Assembly (NCBI GenBank): GCA_036250195.1 | Contig: JAVHZZ010000004.1 | Span: 164,402,869 to 164,466,868, forward strand | Direction: 5' to 3' | Source of the DNA: Mixophyes australis | Taxonomy: Eukaryota; Chordata; Amphibia; Anura; Limnodynastidae | DNA length: 64,000 nt | Shown: one piece after another, positions 55,584 to 64,000 of the stretch | Layout of the letters: the number at the start of each line of letters is the position of its first letter | Numbering within the stretch: position 1 is the stretch's first letter | Made by a program: the position numbers and the translations under genes | Notes under the pieces: generated by a model | Database searches by the model: none | What the model was told of the DNA's origin: nothing | The model's input: the letters and a program-made list of their open reading frames with translations, nothing else

Positions 55584-58500
55584 CTAAGTCTGCAGCGCTG
55601 TACAGTGAATATTTGTCATTCACATCAGTCCCTGCCCAAATGGAACTTACTGTCTAAATTCCCTAACACAGACTAGGGTTAGTTTGTTAGTAGCCAATTA
55701 ACATACCAGTATGTTTTTAGAGTGTGGGAGGAAACCGGAGCACCCGGAGAAAACCCACGCAAACATGGGGAGAACATACAAACTCCTCACAGATAAGGCC
55801 AACCCTGGGCATGATTTTATAACGTGTTTTATACTCCATTAAATGTTTTGATATTTTTGCTACGCCTGTGCTGGTCTGTTAATGAAATGATGTATAGTTT
55901 ATTTTAAAGGAAGGTTATTGTCTTATCTGTTTTTCCTAAATGATGGTCTATTTTTAAGGAGGTGGATTAGGCATCCCAACCGTATCAATGATAAATCTTG
56001 CAAGTAAAGTCACTCTTGCTGCTATGGAGTTACTTTACATTGACCCATTGAAGCTCTGAAGATATTTAAGTTACTTTCTATCAATCTTATTGCCTGGAAT
56101 CTGAAAATAATATATATACCAAAACCAAAAAGGCTGCAGGGCCACTGATGTGTGATAAGACAACTATTTTATTAATACACAGTATTTAAAATCTTGTATT
56201 TGAACTTCTTTTATAAAAGCTTGTTATTGTAGGTTGTATACTGTAATCTTCCAGTGGAAGAGATCAGTGTGTAATTGTTCTAGGTATAATATATATTTAA
56301 AAAAAATAAATAAAAATGTATTCCTTTGTGCATTGTAAGGTTGCTAGTTTAAACGCTTTGAAATGCTTTAGCAGTGTATAATTTTAATTTTCAATATGTA
56401 TTTAAATTTACTTTTAAGGTAGTTGAGAAAGGAGGAAAACCCAAGTATGAAATTGATACAGGAGAAACTCTCAAACTTGTGAGTCCAGAAGATGTTGCAA
56501 AACTGATCTTCAGTAAAATGAAAGGTACAAATGACATGTTTCACCTTGATGCTCTTGATCTTCTGTGTTTGTCACACTGACCATATTTTGTCTTGCTTAG
56601 AGACCGCCCAGTCAGCTTTGGGGTCGGATATCACCGATGTGGTTATCACTGTTCCTTTTGATTTTGGTGAAAGTCAGAAAAAATATCTTGGGTAAGAACA
56701 TTTCTCAGACTTCTCATTGTGAAAGGAACGCATATTTAGATCTCCAATATTATATCTGTGTGGTCTAGGCCTCCTGTATCTCTTCCAGCTTATTCTCCTT
56801 TAGAACAAGTGCATAGTTTGACATTTTCTGCTGCTCTGAGTATGCACAGTACGATGGCAGACAGTGGGCTCTGATCATGATCCCAGCATTTTAGCAATCT
56901 TGCACTACCGAAAACGTATAATTACTCAATTTCAACACTGAATTTTATTGACATTTGTTTTCATATAAGGTAATTTTGAGGTCTGTAGATGTAATCATTT
57001 ATTATAGCGAACTGTCATGCACATTATATAAACATGACACATGTTCACACTAAAATGCAGTCTGCAGTATTCCCTCATTAATCTGTCAGAAATTTGGAAA
57101 CAATGTATAGTTGGAAATTAAGTGCATGCAAATTAACAGCACTCTTGTGCTCTTCCTTTGTTTCACTGTTTCCTGGTGAAAATAATGTAGTAGAACTGAA
57201 GCTCCCACAGTGGCATATGTATGCAAAGCAATTATTTTGTTCCTAATCTTATAGGGATTATTTATTTGAGATTTTCCTTCTAGCTGAAATGTCCTTTCTC
57301 AGTCAGTATCTGAAGTAAAAGAACAGAAAATCTCTCTTCATGGTTTTTGTTTAATATGTGCTGACCAAATACATTGGTTAAAATCTGGATAAATGTACAA
57401 GTCAAGACTCTCCTGATACAGTATATCTGTAGCACCCACAGCTGCATTCCCAAAGCAGCGAACGTATGGTGAACTTCTCTTTGACACTTGTTATTGATCT
57501 GTTTAACAATTCGTCCGTACTAACTAAAATTTAGAATGAAATGCAACCTATTTGTGCATCTCTGGATTCACTTAGCATATAGATCAGATACCAGGCATCC
57601 CTCTTCATGATGTGAATGCAGGTCACTTGTGTACAAGTTTACAACATGAGTTCTTCAACCGTTTGCACATTTAAGTATATATATATGTTTTTTAAAATCT
57701 ATTTATTTTGTGTGCTATTGGGGGACATTGCAATACATTGGGGTATAGTCGGTGGTCCCGGGAGTCAAGGTACTTAAACAGTTAAATCTGTGAGTGTGGC
57801 TCCACCCCTACTATACCCCTCCCACAGGAAGGAGAATTCTGTTTAGCCTAAGTGCCCTTTGGAGTCGGGCATAGATTGATTTTGAACCTGACTAGATCAC
57901 TTGCCTTCCTTCAGGCAGGCCTGGATAAGGTCTTGGGATTACCCTCTCTGAAGTTACATGTTTTCACGCTGTCAGTCTTCTTCCAGCCCTGGTTGGTCGT
58001 TTTGCCTGTAGTTGTCACCTTTTTGCAGGGGGCGCTTCATGTTCTACCCCCATATGTGCACATGGTTGAGCTATGGGACTTGGAAGGTGGTTTCCTTACT
58101 GGCAGTGTCTTCAGCATGCTGAGTGTCTGAGTTGGGAGCGTTGTTTTTTGCCCACGAGAGAGGGTTTTTGTACTGTCTGTAAAATCCCAATTATTCTATG
58201 CCCCCTCCAATATGAGGGGTTCACCTGTCTATGCAGTTAACAAACTAGACAGCCGAAAAGCCTCTTCTCACATGGTTATTTAAGGAAGTACTTACTGTGC
58301 ATTTTAAAAGTGAGTGATTTCAGGTTTGAGTATTTATCACCTAATTTTTGCCAATACTGTCCAGGGGGATCCCAGGAATCTATTTGGGTTTTCTTAACCG
58401 CTGAAGAAACTACGCTCTAGGACGTGCAATCCATACAGTGATTGTGACCTAGAAATGGTCTTTGGTGATTACTAAAGGAAGCAGAAGTCAATAAATGATT

Positions 58501-59801
58501 GCTGACTCTGAAGTATTTTTGAAGAAATGAGGATTGTCATGAGCTTTTTATTGGAGATTTGGGGTATTAAATAAATATATATTAAAAATAATGAAAACAA
58601 AATTTACTAAAATGAAGATCTACACGATAAGAGCAGTTTGGAGATTATTGTTAAACAACTACGACCAGAGCCAGATTCCGTGTCAAGAATCCAAGTCTCG
58701 CATTTTGTGGTATTTCTGCCTCTTTTTTTTTTTTTCTTTTTTTTTTGTTTACACTGGAGCAGGACACTCTTAGTTATGGCTGTTACGGGTAGCTTTTTTA
58801 TTTTTAGCTTAAGTTTATTTTTTGGGTGGTTCTGGCCTTGCCTCAGTGTAGATCCTAGGCTGAAGAGGGCTCTCTTCATTCTTTAGATGTAGTCAGGCCT
58901 TTTAGGACTTATATCGCCAAAACCAAGGATGTGTGCCGGACATAGAAACTTTTGGATCCCTATGACGCCCAAAAGAGAGGTTGACTAGTCTATAAGCAGC
59001 CCGTTTAATGGTTTGAAGGCACATTCTACTTGGTCTGTGGTGCCGCTTGGTCAGCACAGCACTTCCGCTGAGTAACTGCAGCCACGGTATTCTGTGCACA
59101 CATTCACATAATTGTACATGCGTCCAAGGAGGCAGGCTGCACACGGAATCTGAGCATACCCTCCCTTAGGGACAGCTTTGGGACTCTGTCTCCCCATAGG
59201 ATGATTGAGAAAATTGAACTTTGTGCTTGCATTTAATCGTTCTTCCTGAATCCTCGGGAAAGATTGAATGCCCTCTGTTTGCGATTTATTGTTTTTCTTT
59301 GTTGGTTTTCTTATTATCCTGGAATTGTTTTCTTATAGTTGTAAAATGCTATTTCTGCTCTTCATCCTCTTTGTTCTCTGCTCCTTTGGGGCTTTGTTAG
59401 GAGAAAAAGTTCTAAGCAGTTAGCAATAGGAGTGTAGAGGAGGAGGAGTAGTTTGAACTTTTTGCCAGTTAAATTTAAAGTGCTCAAGCTCATATTGCTG
59501 CACTCTAAACAACAGTGTTCCTCATGGTTTCAGAGAAAAGGATTTAACGGAAGTAAACAAATAAAATCACATTATCATTCACTTTATTTTAATTTCATAT
59601 ATATATAGGGAGATCAGGGGTAGTTTTACAACAATGCTCCCCAATTTCAAACTATTTAACGCTTGTCCTGATTTTTTTTTTTTTTTCGTTTTGCAGGGAA
59701 GCGGCAGCAGCTGCTGGATTTAACATATTGCGTATGGTTCATGAACCATCTGCTGCTCTCTTGGCTTATGGAATTGGACAGGATTCACCCACTGGTAAAA
59801 G
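51405..59801 (+). CDS. HSPA14: HSPA14, exons 1-7 of a spliced gene (3' part beyond the window)
   Basis: Hsp70-like protein (Hsp70L1) of the cytosol. In mammals it pairs with DNAJC2/MPP11 in the ribosome-associated complex and assists nascent chains. The seven coding exons here give 190 codons plus two bases, the N-terminal part of the ATPase domain: [19 protein letters not shown] (phosphate-binding loop), [65 protein letters not shown] and [20 protein letters not shown]. All introns have GT/AG ends and the phases fit. Further exons must lie right of 64000. The identity is clear from the HSPA14-specific start and the VKQILGR and SDPQ-type regions. Introns 4, 6 and 7 carry transposons. Promoter shared with CDNF. 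Confidence 0.96.
51462..53192 (+). other. HSPA14 intron 1, no other feature
   Basis: No repeat family was recognised. 52200-52600 has three loosely related blocks (GGGTTTCCATAGTTTGTTGA, GGGTCTTTGGATTTATTGAA and similar), perhaps an old tandem repeat. Confidence 0.4.
53193..53273 (+). CDS. HSPA14: HSPA14 exon 2
   Basis: Acceptor CCCTTTCCAG, 27 codons ([20 protein letters not shown] then GYLENEV), donor GTAAGA at 53274. Confidence 0.96.
53371..53453 (+). CDS. HSPA14: HSPA14 exon 3
   Basis: Acceptor TTCTTTTCAG, 83 bp ([20 protein letters not shown], then VKQILGR), ending in phase 2 with AG, donor GTAAGA at 53454. Confidence 0.96.
53521..53825 (-). mobile_element. tRNA-derived SINE, copy 4, in HSPA14 intron 3
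   Basis: A diverged reverse copy: (ATT)n, TACAGTGCTTC, CATCAGTCCCTGACTAATTG, AGATAACCTACTGGTA, ACACAGGGCAACCATACAAA and CAGTGCTAACCACTG at the right (tRNA-like end). Older than copy 3. Confidence 0.7.
54151..54199 (+). CDS. HSPA14: HSPA14 exon 4
   Basis: Acceptor TTTTTTACAG, 49 bp. The split Ser codon is followed by [16 protein letters not shown]; donor GTAAGT at 54200. Confidence 0.94.
54418..54590. mobile_element. palindromic MITE, second copy, in HSPA14 intron 4
   Basis: GGGTCTACATTTACTAAACT at the left and AGTTTAGTAAATCTAGCCC at the right, with inner blocks GGTTTGAAAAAGTGGAGATG and ATTGGTTGCTATAGGCAACA inverted. Same family as 47204-47378, with more substitutions. Confidence 0.8.
54591..55507 (+). 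other. HSPA14 intron 4, unclassified
   Basis: No confident feature. 55130-55500 contains TGGTTTGGCATGGGC, TTTGACCTCTCATTAACAAG and GAATGAACCACAATGCAGC-like sequence ending in GTACCTAATAAAGTGGCCAG, a pattern reminiscent of a widespread vertebrate DNA-transposon or LINE tail, not assigned. Confidence 0.35.
55508..55582. repeat. (TA)n microsatellite
   Basis: About 37 TA dinucleotides, directly before the tail of SINE copy 5. Confidence 0.95.
55583..55810 (-). mobile_element. tRNA-derived SINE, copy 5, in HSPA14 intron 4
   Basis: GTCTGCAGCGCTGTACAGTG, CAGTCCCTGCCCAAATGGAA, GAGTGTGGGAGGAAACCGGA, AACATGGGGAGAACATACAA. The tRNA-like head is truncated at about 55810. Confidence 0.75.
55811..56418 (+). 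other. HSPA14 intron 4, 3' end, no feature recognised
   Basis: AT-rich intron sequence. Confidence 0.4.
56419..56524 (+). CDS. HSPA14: HSPA14 exon 5
   Basis: Acceptor ACTTTTAAG, 106 bp ([20 protein letters not shown], then [15 protein letters not shown]), ending in one base G; donor GTACAA at 56525, a slightly weak site. Confidence 0.95.
56601..56691 (+). CDS. HSPA14: HSPA14 exon 6
   Basis: Acceptor CTTGCTTAG, 91 bp ([20 protein letters not shown], then [11 protein letters not shown]), donor GTAAGA at 56692. Confidence 0.96.
56692..57689 (+). other. HSPA14 intron 6, 5' part, no feature recognised
   Basis: No repeat family recognised in this 1 kb. Confidence 0.4.
57690..59480 (+). mobile_element. 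DIRS-like retrotransposon, internally deleted, in HSPA14 intron 6
   Basis: The left end is about 57712 (GCTATTGGGGGACATTGCAA), followed by a leader. 57900-58060 encodes the start of a tyrosine recombinase ([20 protein letters not shown], then [17 protein letters not shown]). 58880-59165 encodes a decayed C-terminal part ([20 protein letters not shown], then [19 protein letters not shown]). The right end is near 59165-59200 (CCCTCCCTTAGGGACAGCTT, then CTCTGTCTCCCC). Reverse transcriptase and RNase H are missing. Several frameshifts and stops. Confidence 0.7.
59697..59801 (+). CDS. HSPA14: HSPA14 exon 7
   Basis: Acceptor TTTTGCAG after a T-rich tract, 105 bp ([20 protein letters not shown], then [14 protein letters not shown]), ending in phase 2; donor GTAAAC at 59802. 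Confidence 0.96.
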
Positions 59802-61459
59802 GTAAACAAAATGACATGCTCTCTCATATTTATGATATTGCGCCTTCAAATGCTTTTTGCGTTAGAAATTGAAACATGCTCTCTCTTTGGCATGTATATG
59901 ACCTGTCTTAGTCTCTTTCTCCTTCATCCACTCTGGGGGACAATGACACTGCTACCATGGGGTTGTATGAGGGCGCATGGCGTTGGCACTTAAATAGTTA
60001 ACGACTAAGTTTGCTGCTGACTCCTCCCCTCTGCAACCCCACAGACATCAGTTATATTTAAGTGCCCAAGGAGTTGGGCTGTTAAAGTACTGCTCTGCAG
60101 TACTTGCTGCTAGTTACTGACATGTCAGTGAGGTTAGGAGTGGATTAGTGGTATGTTTTACACAGGTTCACTTAGTTAGTAAATGCAATATAGTTCCTTT
60201 TTTTGTTTATTAAAAATAGAACAAGAAGAGGATAGAAAAGAATCTGCCTGCAGGCAGTGACAGCCACTATGCGACTTTCACCGTATTCTCCCGACAGGTC
60301 CGGCGCTGCCTCAGGCATAAAGTGTGGGGACTGCATCTGAGGAGCGGCCATTTTCAGGGAAATACCAAGCCTCCCGCTGAGGTGGAGGGGGGACTTGGAT
60401 TTAATCTGGCCACAAAATGAGCACAGATGAAGAGGCTTCAACGCAAAAGACACAAAGGAGAGCTATAATAAGCAAAATTCTCCAGTGAGCAGGTAGGATA
60501 ATCCTCCCCAAAGGAAAAGCCTCCAGTGTGGGCAGTGTAACGGAGCCCCCCCCCCCTCCTTGCTGATTGGTGCACTCCAAAGGTGGTAAAATTCAGCTAG
60601 AGTTTACCTCGGACAGACTCCTGACTGAAATAATGGAGAATCCATTGGCTGCTGGCTTTCCTTCCTTGAAAAACAATTGCAGCTAAGTACCCCAGTGGGG
60701 AACAAAAAGTTAATGAGATCGGAACTGGACAGTAGACAGTTGAAGAAACTCCTAAGCAGTTTTACCTCACAGACACTGTTTATGATCAGCAGTATACTGT
60801 GTGTGACTGAAAGCCTGGTACTATGGGTATCGCTGCTACTGATCAGCAGTATACTGACTGACAGGTTGCTTTCTATCTGCAGGTACTCTGCCCCAGACTT
60901 GGTTCTGGAGGGATAAGTGCCTTACATCCGTTTTGCATTACACATATCGTATTTTGAGGATTATTCTGTTATATATATTAACACAAGTTTTTGTTGGGGA
61001 GTACAACTCTGGGTTTAATTCCTGTAGAGTTAGGAGATATGTATGTGTGTTTTTATATACTCATAATGCTATGTATACGCACTTAACTGAAGCTTTTTCT
61101 CTGTTTAGTCCAGAATTGGACAGTGATTAGCCAAGCAACTGGAGGTAAAAGTACTTTTCTGACGGTGAATGTCCCTAAACCACGAACTCCGTGTTTTGGG
61201 TCTCTTTGGAGATCCTTTTTTGTGAACATGCGTTATAAAGTTCAGCCCGCCAATAGAAGTAAACTCCTTGCAACATGAGGACAGTCTCAAACTGGTAGAG
61301 AAGCTTACTCCAAAAGCTGTCCAAATCACAATATCTTAATAAAAAAATAACTAAATAATAATAATCCACATGACGGGATCTTTCTCTCCTTGTGACTGCG
61401 GGGGTAGGGGGTCACCAATAATTATTCAAATATCAGTGGGCGGCATCTACCTGTAATAT

Positions 61460-61651
61460 TTGGATCTTGGGGATCATGTCCAGAGTGGCAGAAACACTGG
61501 AGGTTTTATTCTGTTCTTGGTGCCCAAACAGGACAGTTCGTTTCCATCAATTCTAAACCTCAAGGGGCTGAACCAACATCTACGAATAGACAAGTTTTGG
61601 ATGGGATCTGTCCTTTGTTTTTACAGTAGGAAGCTCTCATTGTCAATTTAG
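61460..61651 (+). pseudogene. DIRS reverse transcriptase fragment
   Basis: Contains the fingers/palm start GGFILFLVPKQDSSFPSILN followed by LKGLNQHLRIDKFWMGS, typical of DIRS/Ngaro-type reverse transcriptases. A later piece (MSARLRALGVEHYS, 61711-61752) is in another frame, where the catalytic YLDDLL-type box is replaced by unrelated sequence. Confidence 0.75.
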
Positions 61652-62342
61652 GGGGAAATTCACTTTGGCTTTCCACAGTCCAAAGAGTTTTCACAAAGAT
61701 TGCGGCATTAATGTCAGCACGTTTACGTGCCTTGGGGGTTGAACATTATTCCGCATTTGGACTATTTTCACATCAAAGCCTTATCAGGTCCTTTTCTCTA
61801 TCAGCAACTGACCCTGTCTATTTGAATTCTGGAGCAACACCGTTTCATAATCAATTATTCCAGATCCCAGTTGATGCACTCACAGAGGATGAGGTTTCTA
61901 AGATTAATTATGGACACCACTTTTCAGACGTTTGTCTACAGATTCCTACAACTCTCGGTTAATCCTGAGTCACCCTTGTCCTTCCATGTGCTTGGGCATT
62001 GGGATTCTAGGGTTGATGGTATCGTCGTTCGAAACCCTTCCATACAGTTGTTTCCACTCTTGTACGTTCAAGTGGAATCTACTAAGACAATGCTCGGGCC
62101 CCACTTTTTTCATCTGGGGACACAACGAATCAGACTCTCTGGGGAGACTCCTCAACCTCTTAAATGTTGGCTAGTTCAAGAGCTTCTGATGATGGGCTGA
62201 TCTCTTGTCCTGTGGTCTTGAATTTTGGTGACCACAGATGCCAGTCTGAAGGGCTTGGGGAGCTGTTCTCCAGCTTCGTTTCCAGGGTCTTTGGACAGAC
62301 AGGGAGGCGCTTCGGCCCATAGATGTTCTCGAGCTAAGAACC

Positions 62343-62613
62343 ATGCTGTTAGCCCTCGAGGGAGCAGTCTCTCCTTCAAGGAAAACCAGTCCATCTCCAA
62401 TCTGCCAATGCCACTGCAGTGGCGTATGTAAATCGTCAAGGAGGAACAAGAAGCGCAGGAGCTATGCAGGTAGCGGAACAGGTTGTCTTGTGGGCAGAGA
62501 CATTTGTTCCAGCGATTTCAGCAGGGTTTATTCCTGGAGTGAACAACTGGAAGCGGATTATCTCAGCAGGCATGCAATTCTGGGAGAATGGGAACTGCAT
62601 CTTCAGGAGTTAG
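62343..62613 (+). pseudogene. DIRS RNase H fragment
   Basis: The frame at 62419-62613 encodes AYVNRQGGTRSAGAMQVAEQ and VVLWAETFVPAISAGFIPGV, the usual DIRS RNase H block, then NNWKRIISAG where functional copies have an N-x-ADxLSR motif. An alternative frame from 62343 overlaps and restores ADYLSRHAILGEWELH, which shows a frameshift near 62550. Confidence 0.75.
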
Positions 62614-63153
62614 TCTGGAAATGGGGCCTGCCAGATTTGAATCTGATGGCATCCTGTTTAGGATATCCCTTTCCACCAATTCCGATGATCCTGCCGGTTC
62701 TAAGGTCTTCCGGTCATTCTGGTGAAACTGAATTGGCCCAGGCGGCTCTGATTCGCCAACATCTTGCTTCTGGTGGAAGGGACAGGCTGGGCTCTTCCTC
62801 TCAGGCCCGATCTTCTCAGTCGAGAACCATTTACACCCTCTGAACTTGCCTCTGCTGGCTTTATTGCCGTGGCTGTTGAAACCGACATCTGGCGGTCGAG
62901 GAGGTTCTCTTCCAGGGTATTGTAGACCTTCATGCCGGCTCGGAAGCCTGTATCAGCCAAGATCTATCACAAGGTCTGGAGGATCTATGTACAATAGTGC
63001 AAGAAGAAGTGTCATAACCCTGCCTCTTTCAGATTAGCCATTTTCTGTCCTTTCTTCAGGATGGGTTAGAGATGGGACTAAGACTTTCCATTTTCTTTCA
63101 GCGTCGGTTGGCTTTCCTCCCTGATGTTTGTACTTTCCTTCAGGGGGTGATTC

Positions 63154-63836
63154 ATGTTCAGCCTCCCAACGTTCCTCAGTTGGCCCTGTAAAATTTTAAC
63201 CTGGTTATTGAGGTTCTTATTTGAACGCCTGGAGTCGTCTGATCTGCATTTCTTGACGTGGAGGGTGGTGTTTTTGCTGGCATTTGCATCTACTCAATGG
63301 GTGTCTGAGCTTGGAGCCTTGGCCTGTAGGGCTCCTTATCTGGTGTTCCATGAGGATAGGGCAGTTCATAGGACCGTATCTACTTTCTTGCCTAGGGTGG
63401 TTCCGGCCTTTAGAGAAGGGATTGCTCCTTCTGGGCCTTCATCTGTTAGTCTGGACGTGGACTGGGCTTTACGGTTTAAGTGGACAGAACTTCTGCTGAT
63501 TGCAGGTCTGACTCTTTTTGTTCTTTACGATTCTCATAGGAGGTTGGCCGACCACTAAGCAGACCATTGCTCGTCGGATTAGGTCTATGATTAAGCTTGC
63601 TTATTTGTGTAGAAATCGGCCTGTGCCTCAGGTTCTCACGGCACACTCTCCCCATGCGGTGCGACCTTCCTGAGCTGCTCGCCATCCACCATCTGCAGAG
63701 CAGCTGTGTAGGGCGGCGACCAGGTCCTCAGTTCATACCTTTACGAGGTTTTGCCAGTTCAGAATTTTTGTGTCTGTGGACGCCAGTTTCAGCAGCAGTG
63801 TTGCAGGCTAGTAGACCAGAGCATTCCCTCCCTTAG
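63154..63836 (+). pseudogene. DIRS tyrosine recombinase fragment
   Basis: The frame at 63154-63558 has WRVVFLLAFASTQWVSELGA (box I; the expected catalytic Arg of ARRVSELGA-type boxes reads Gln-Trp here), CRAPYLVFHEDRAVHRTVST and later LTLFVLYDSHRRLADH. The C-terminal CRNRPVPQVLTAHSPHAV region (63610-63660) is in another frame. Missing box I Arg and frame changes mean it is non-functional. Confidence 0.75.
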
Positions 63837-64000
63837 GGGCTACTTAAGAAGGTCTCCATGGTAGCAGTGTCCCCCAGAGTGAATGAAGGAGAAAAGAAGA
63901 TTTTTGTACTTATGTTAAATCTCTTTCTCAGATTCCATCAGGGAGACACTGCGTTCCTTCCCTTTTGCTGTTCTATGGTTAGTTGTATTGTTGAGCCCTT

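Larger units (their letters stand above)
59915..64000 (+). mobile_element. DIRS-like retrotransposon in HSPA14 intron 7, cut by window edge
   Basis: The left terminal repeat TCTCCTTCATCCACTCTGGG (59918) continuing GGACAATGACACTGCTACCA is inverted at 63855-63895 (TGGTAGCAGTGTCCCCCAGA, GTGAATGAAGGAGA). Inverted termini are a DIRS feature. Order of decayed domains: reverse transcriptase (LVPKQDSSFPSILNLKGLNQ, 61510-61620), RNase H (AVAYVNRQGGTRSAGAMQVA, then LWAETFVPAISAGFIPGV, 62410-62560) and tyrosine recombinase (WRVVFLLAFASTQWVSELGA, then CRAPYLVFHEDRAVHRTV, 63260-63400). Many stops and frame changes. After the right repeat comes CAGATTCCATCAGGGAGACA, perhaps the internal complementary region. 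Confidence 0.82.

Overview
The window looks like a piece of a large, transposon-rich vertebrate nuclear genome, most probably an anuran amphibian. This is inferred from three things: spliced vertebrate genes, a repeat mix of hAT, Tx1/L1, CR1/L2-like, DIRS and tRNA-derived SINE sequences with many hairpin MITEs, and the divergence of the two host proteins from what I know of the mammalian ones. The species cannot be fixed from the sequence alone.

Two host genes are present, head to head. HSPA14 (Hsp70L1, a ribosome-associated Hsp70-like protein) starts at 51405 on the + strand. Its first seven coding exons lie between 51405 and 59801, and the gene runs off the right edge. CDNF (a secreted/ER-resident neurotrophic factor of the MANF family) starts at 51143 on the - strand. 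Exon 1 (51143-51062) and exon 2 (33836-33709) are visible. Exons 3 and 4 were not found and probably lie left of the window. The 261 bp between the two start codons has three CCAAT boxes, a GC box and two TGACGT-like sites, which fits a shared bidirectional promoter.

Almost everything else is mobile DNA. 1-12 kb holds decayed LINE, SINE, LTR and hAT-MITE fragments, including a clean solo LTR inside a minisatellite. 12136-20333 is a complete 8.2 kb hAT element: perfect 8-bp target duplication, BED-finger transposase with the whole catalytic triad, and more than 3 kb of tandem repeats downstream that contain scrambled pieces of its own transposase gene. 20.6-24.5 kb holds a minisatellite, a diverged 264-bp tandem repeat and a cluster of hairpin-string MITEs. 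24806-29544 is a second, related hAT element inserted near the apex of a long foldback MITE; its transposase has a stop codon at the catalytic glutamate. 29.5-51 kb is largely CDNF intron 1 and flank: SINE, LTR, palindromic MITEs, a Charlie-like hAT carrying a 25-bp minisatellite, a CR1/L2-like LINE tail, and a large foldback element split by a 5'-truncated Tx1/L1 LINE that itself carries a MITE. HSPA14 introns hold SINEs, a MITE, an internally deleted DIRS-like element (57.7-59.5 kb) and a longer DIRS-like element (from about 59.9 kb to the end).

No bacterial-style operons, CRISPR arrays, tRNA genes or rRNA genes were seen.
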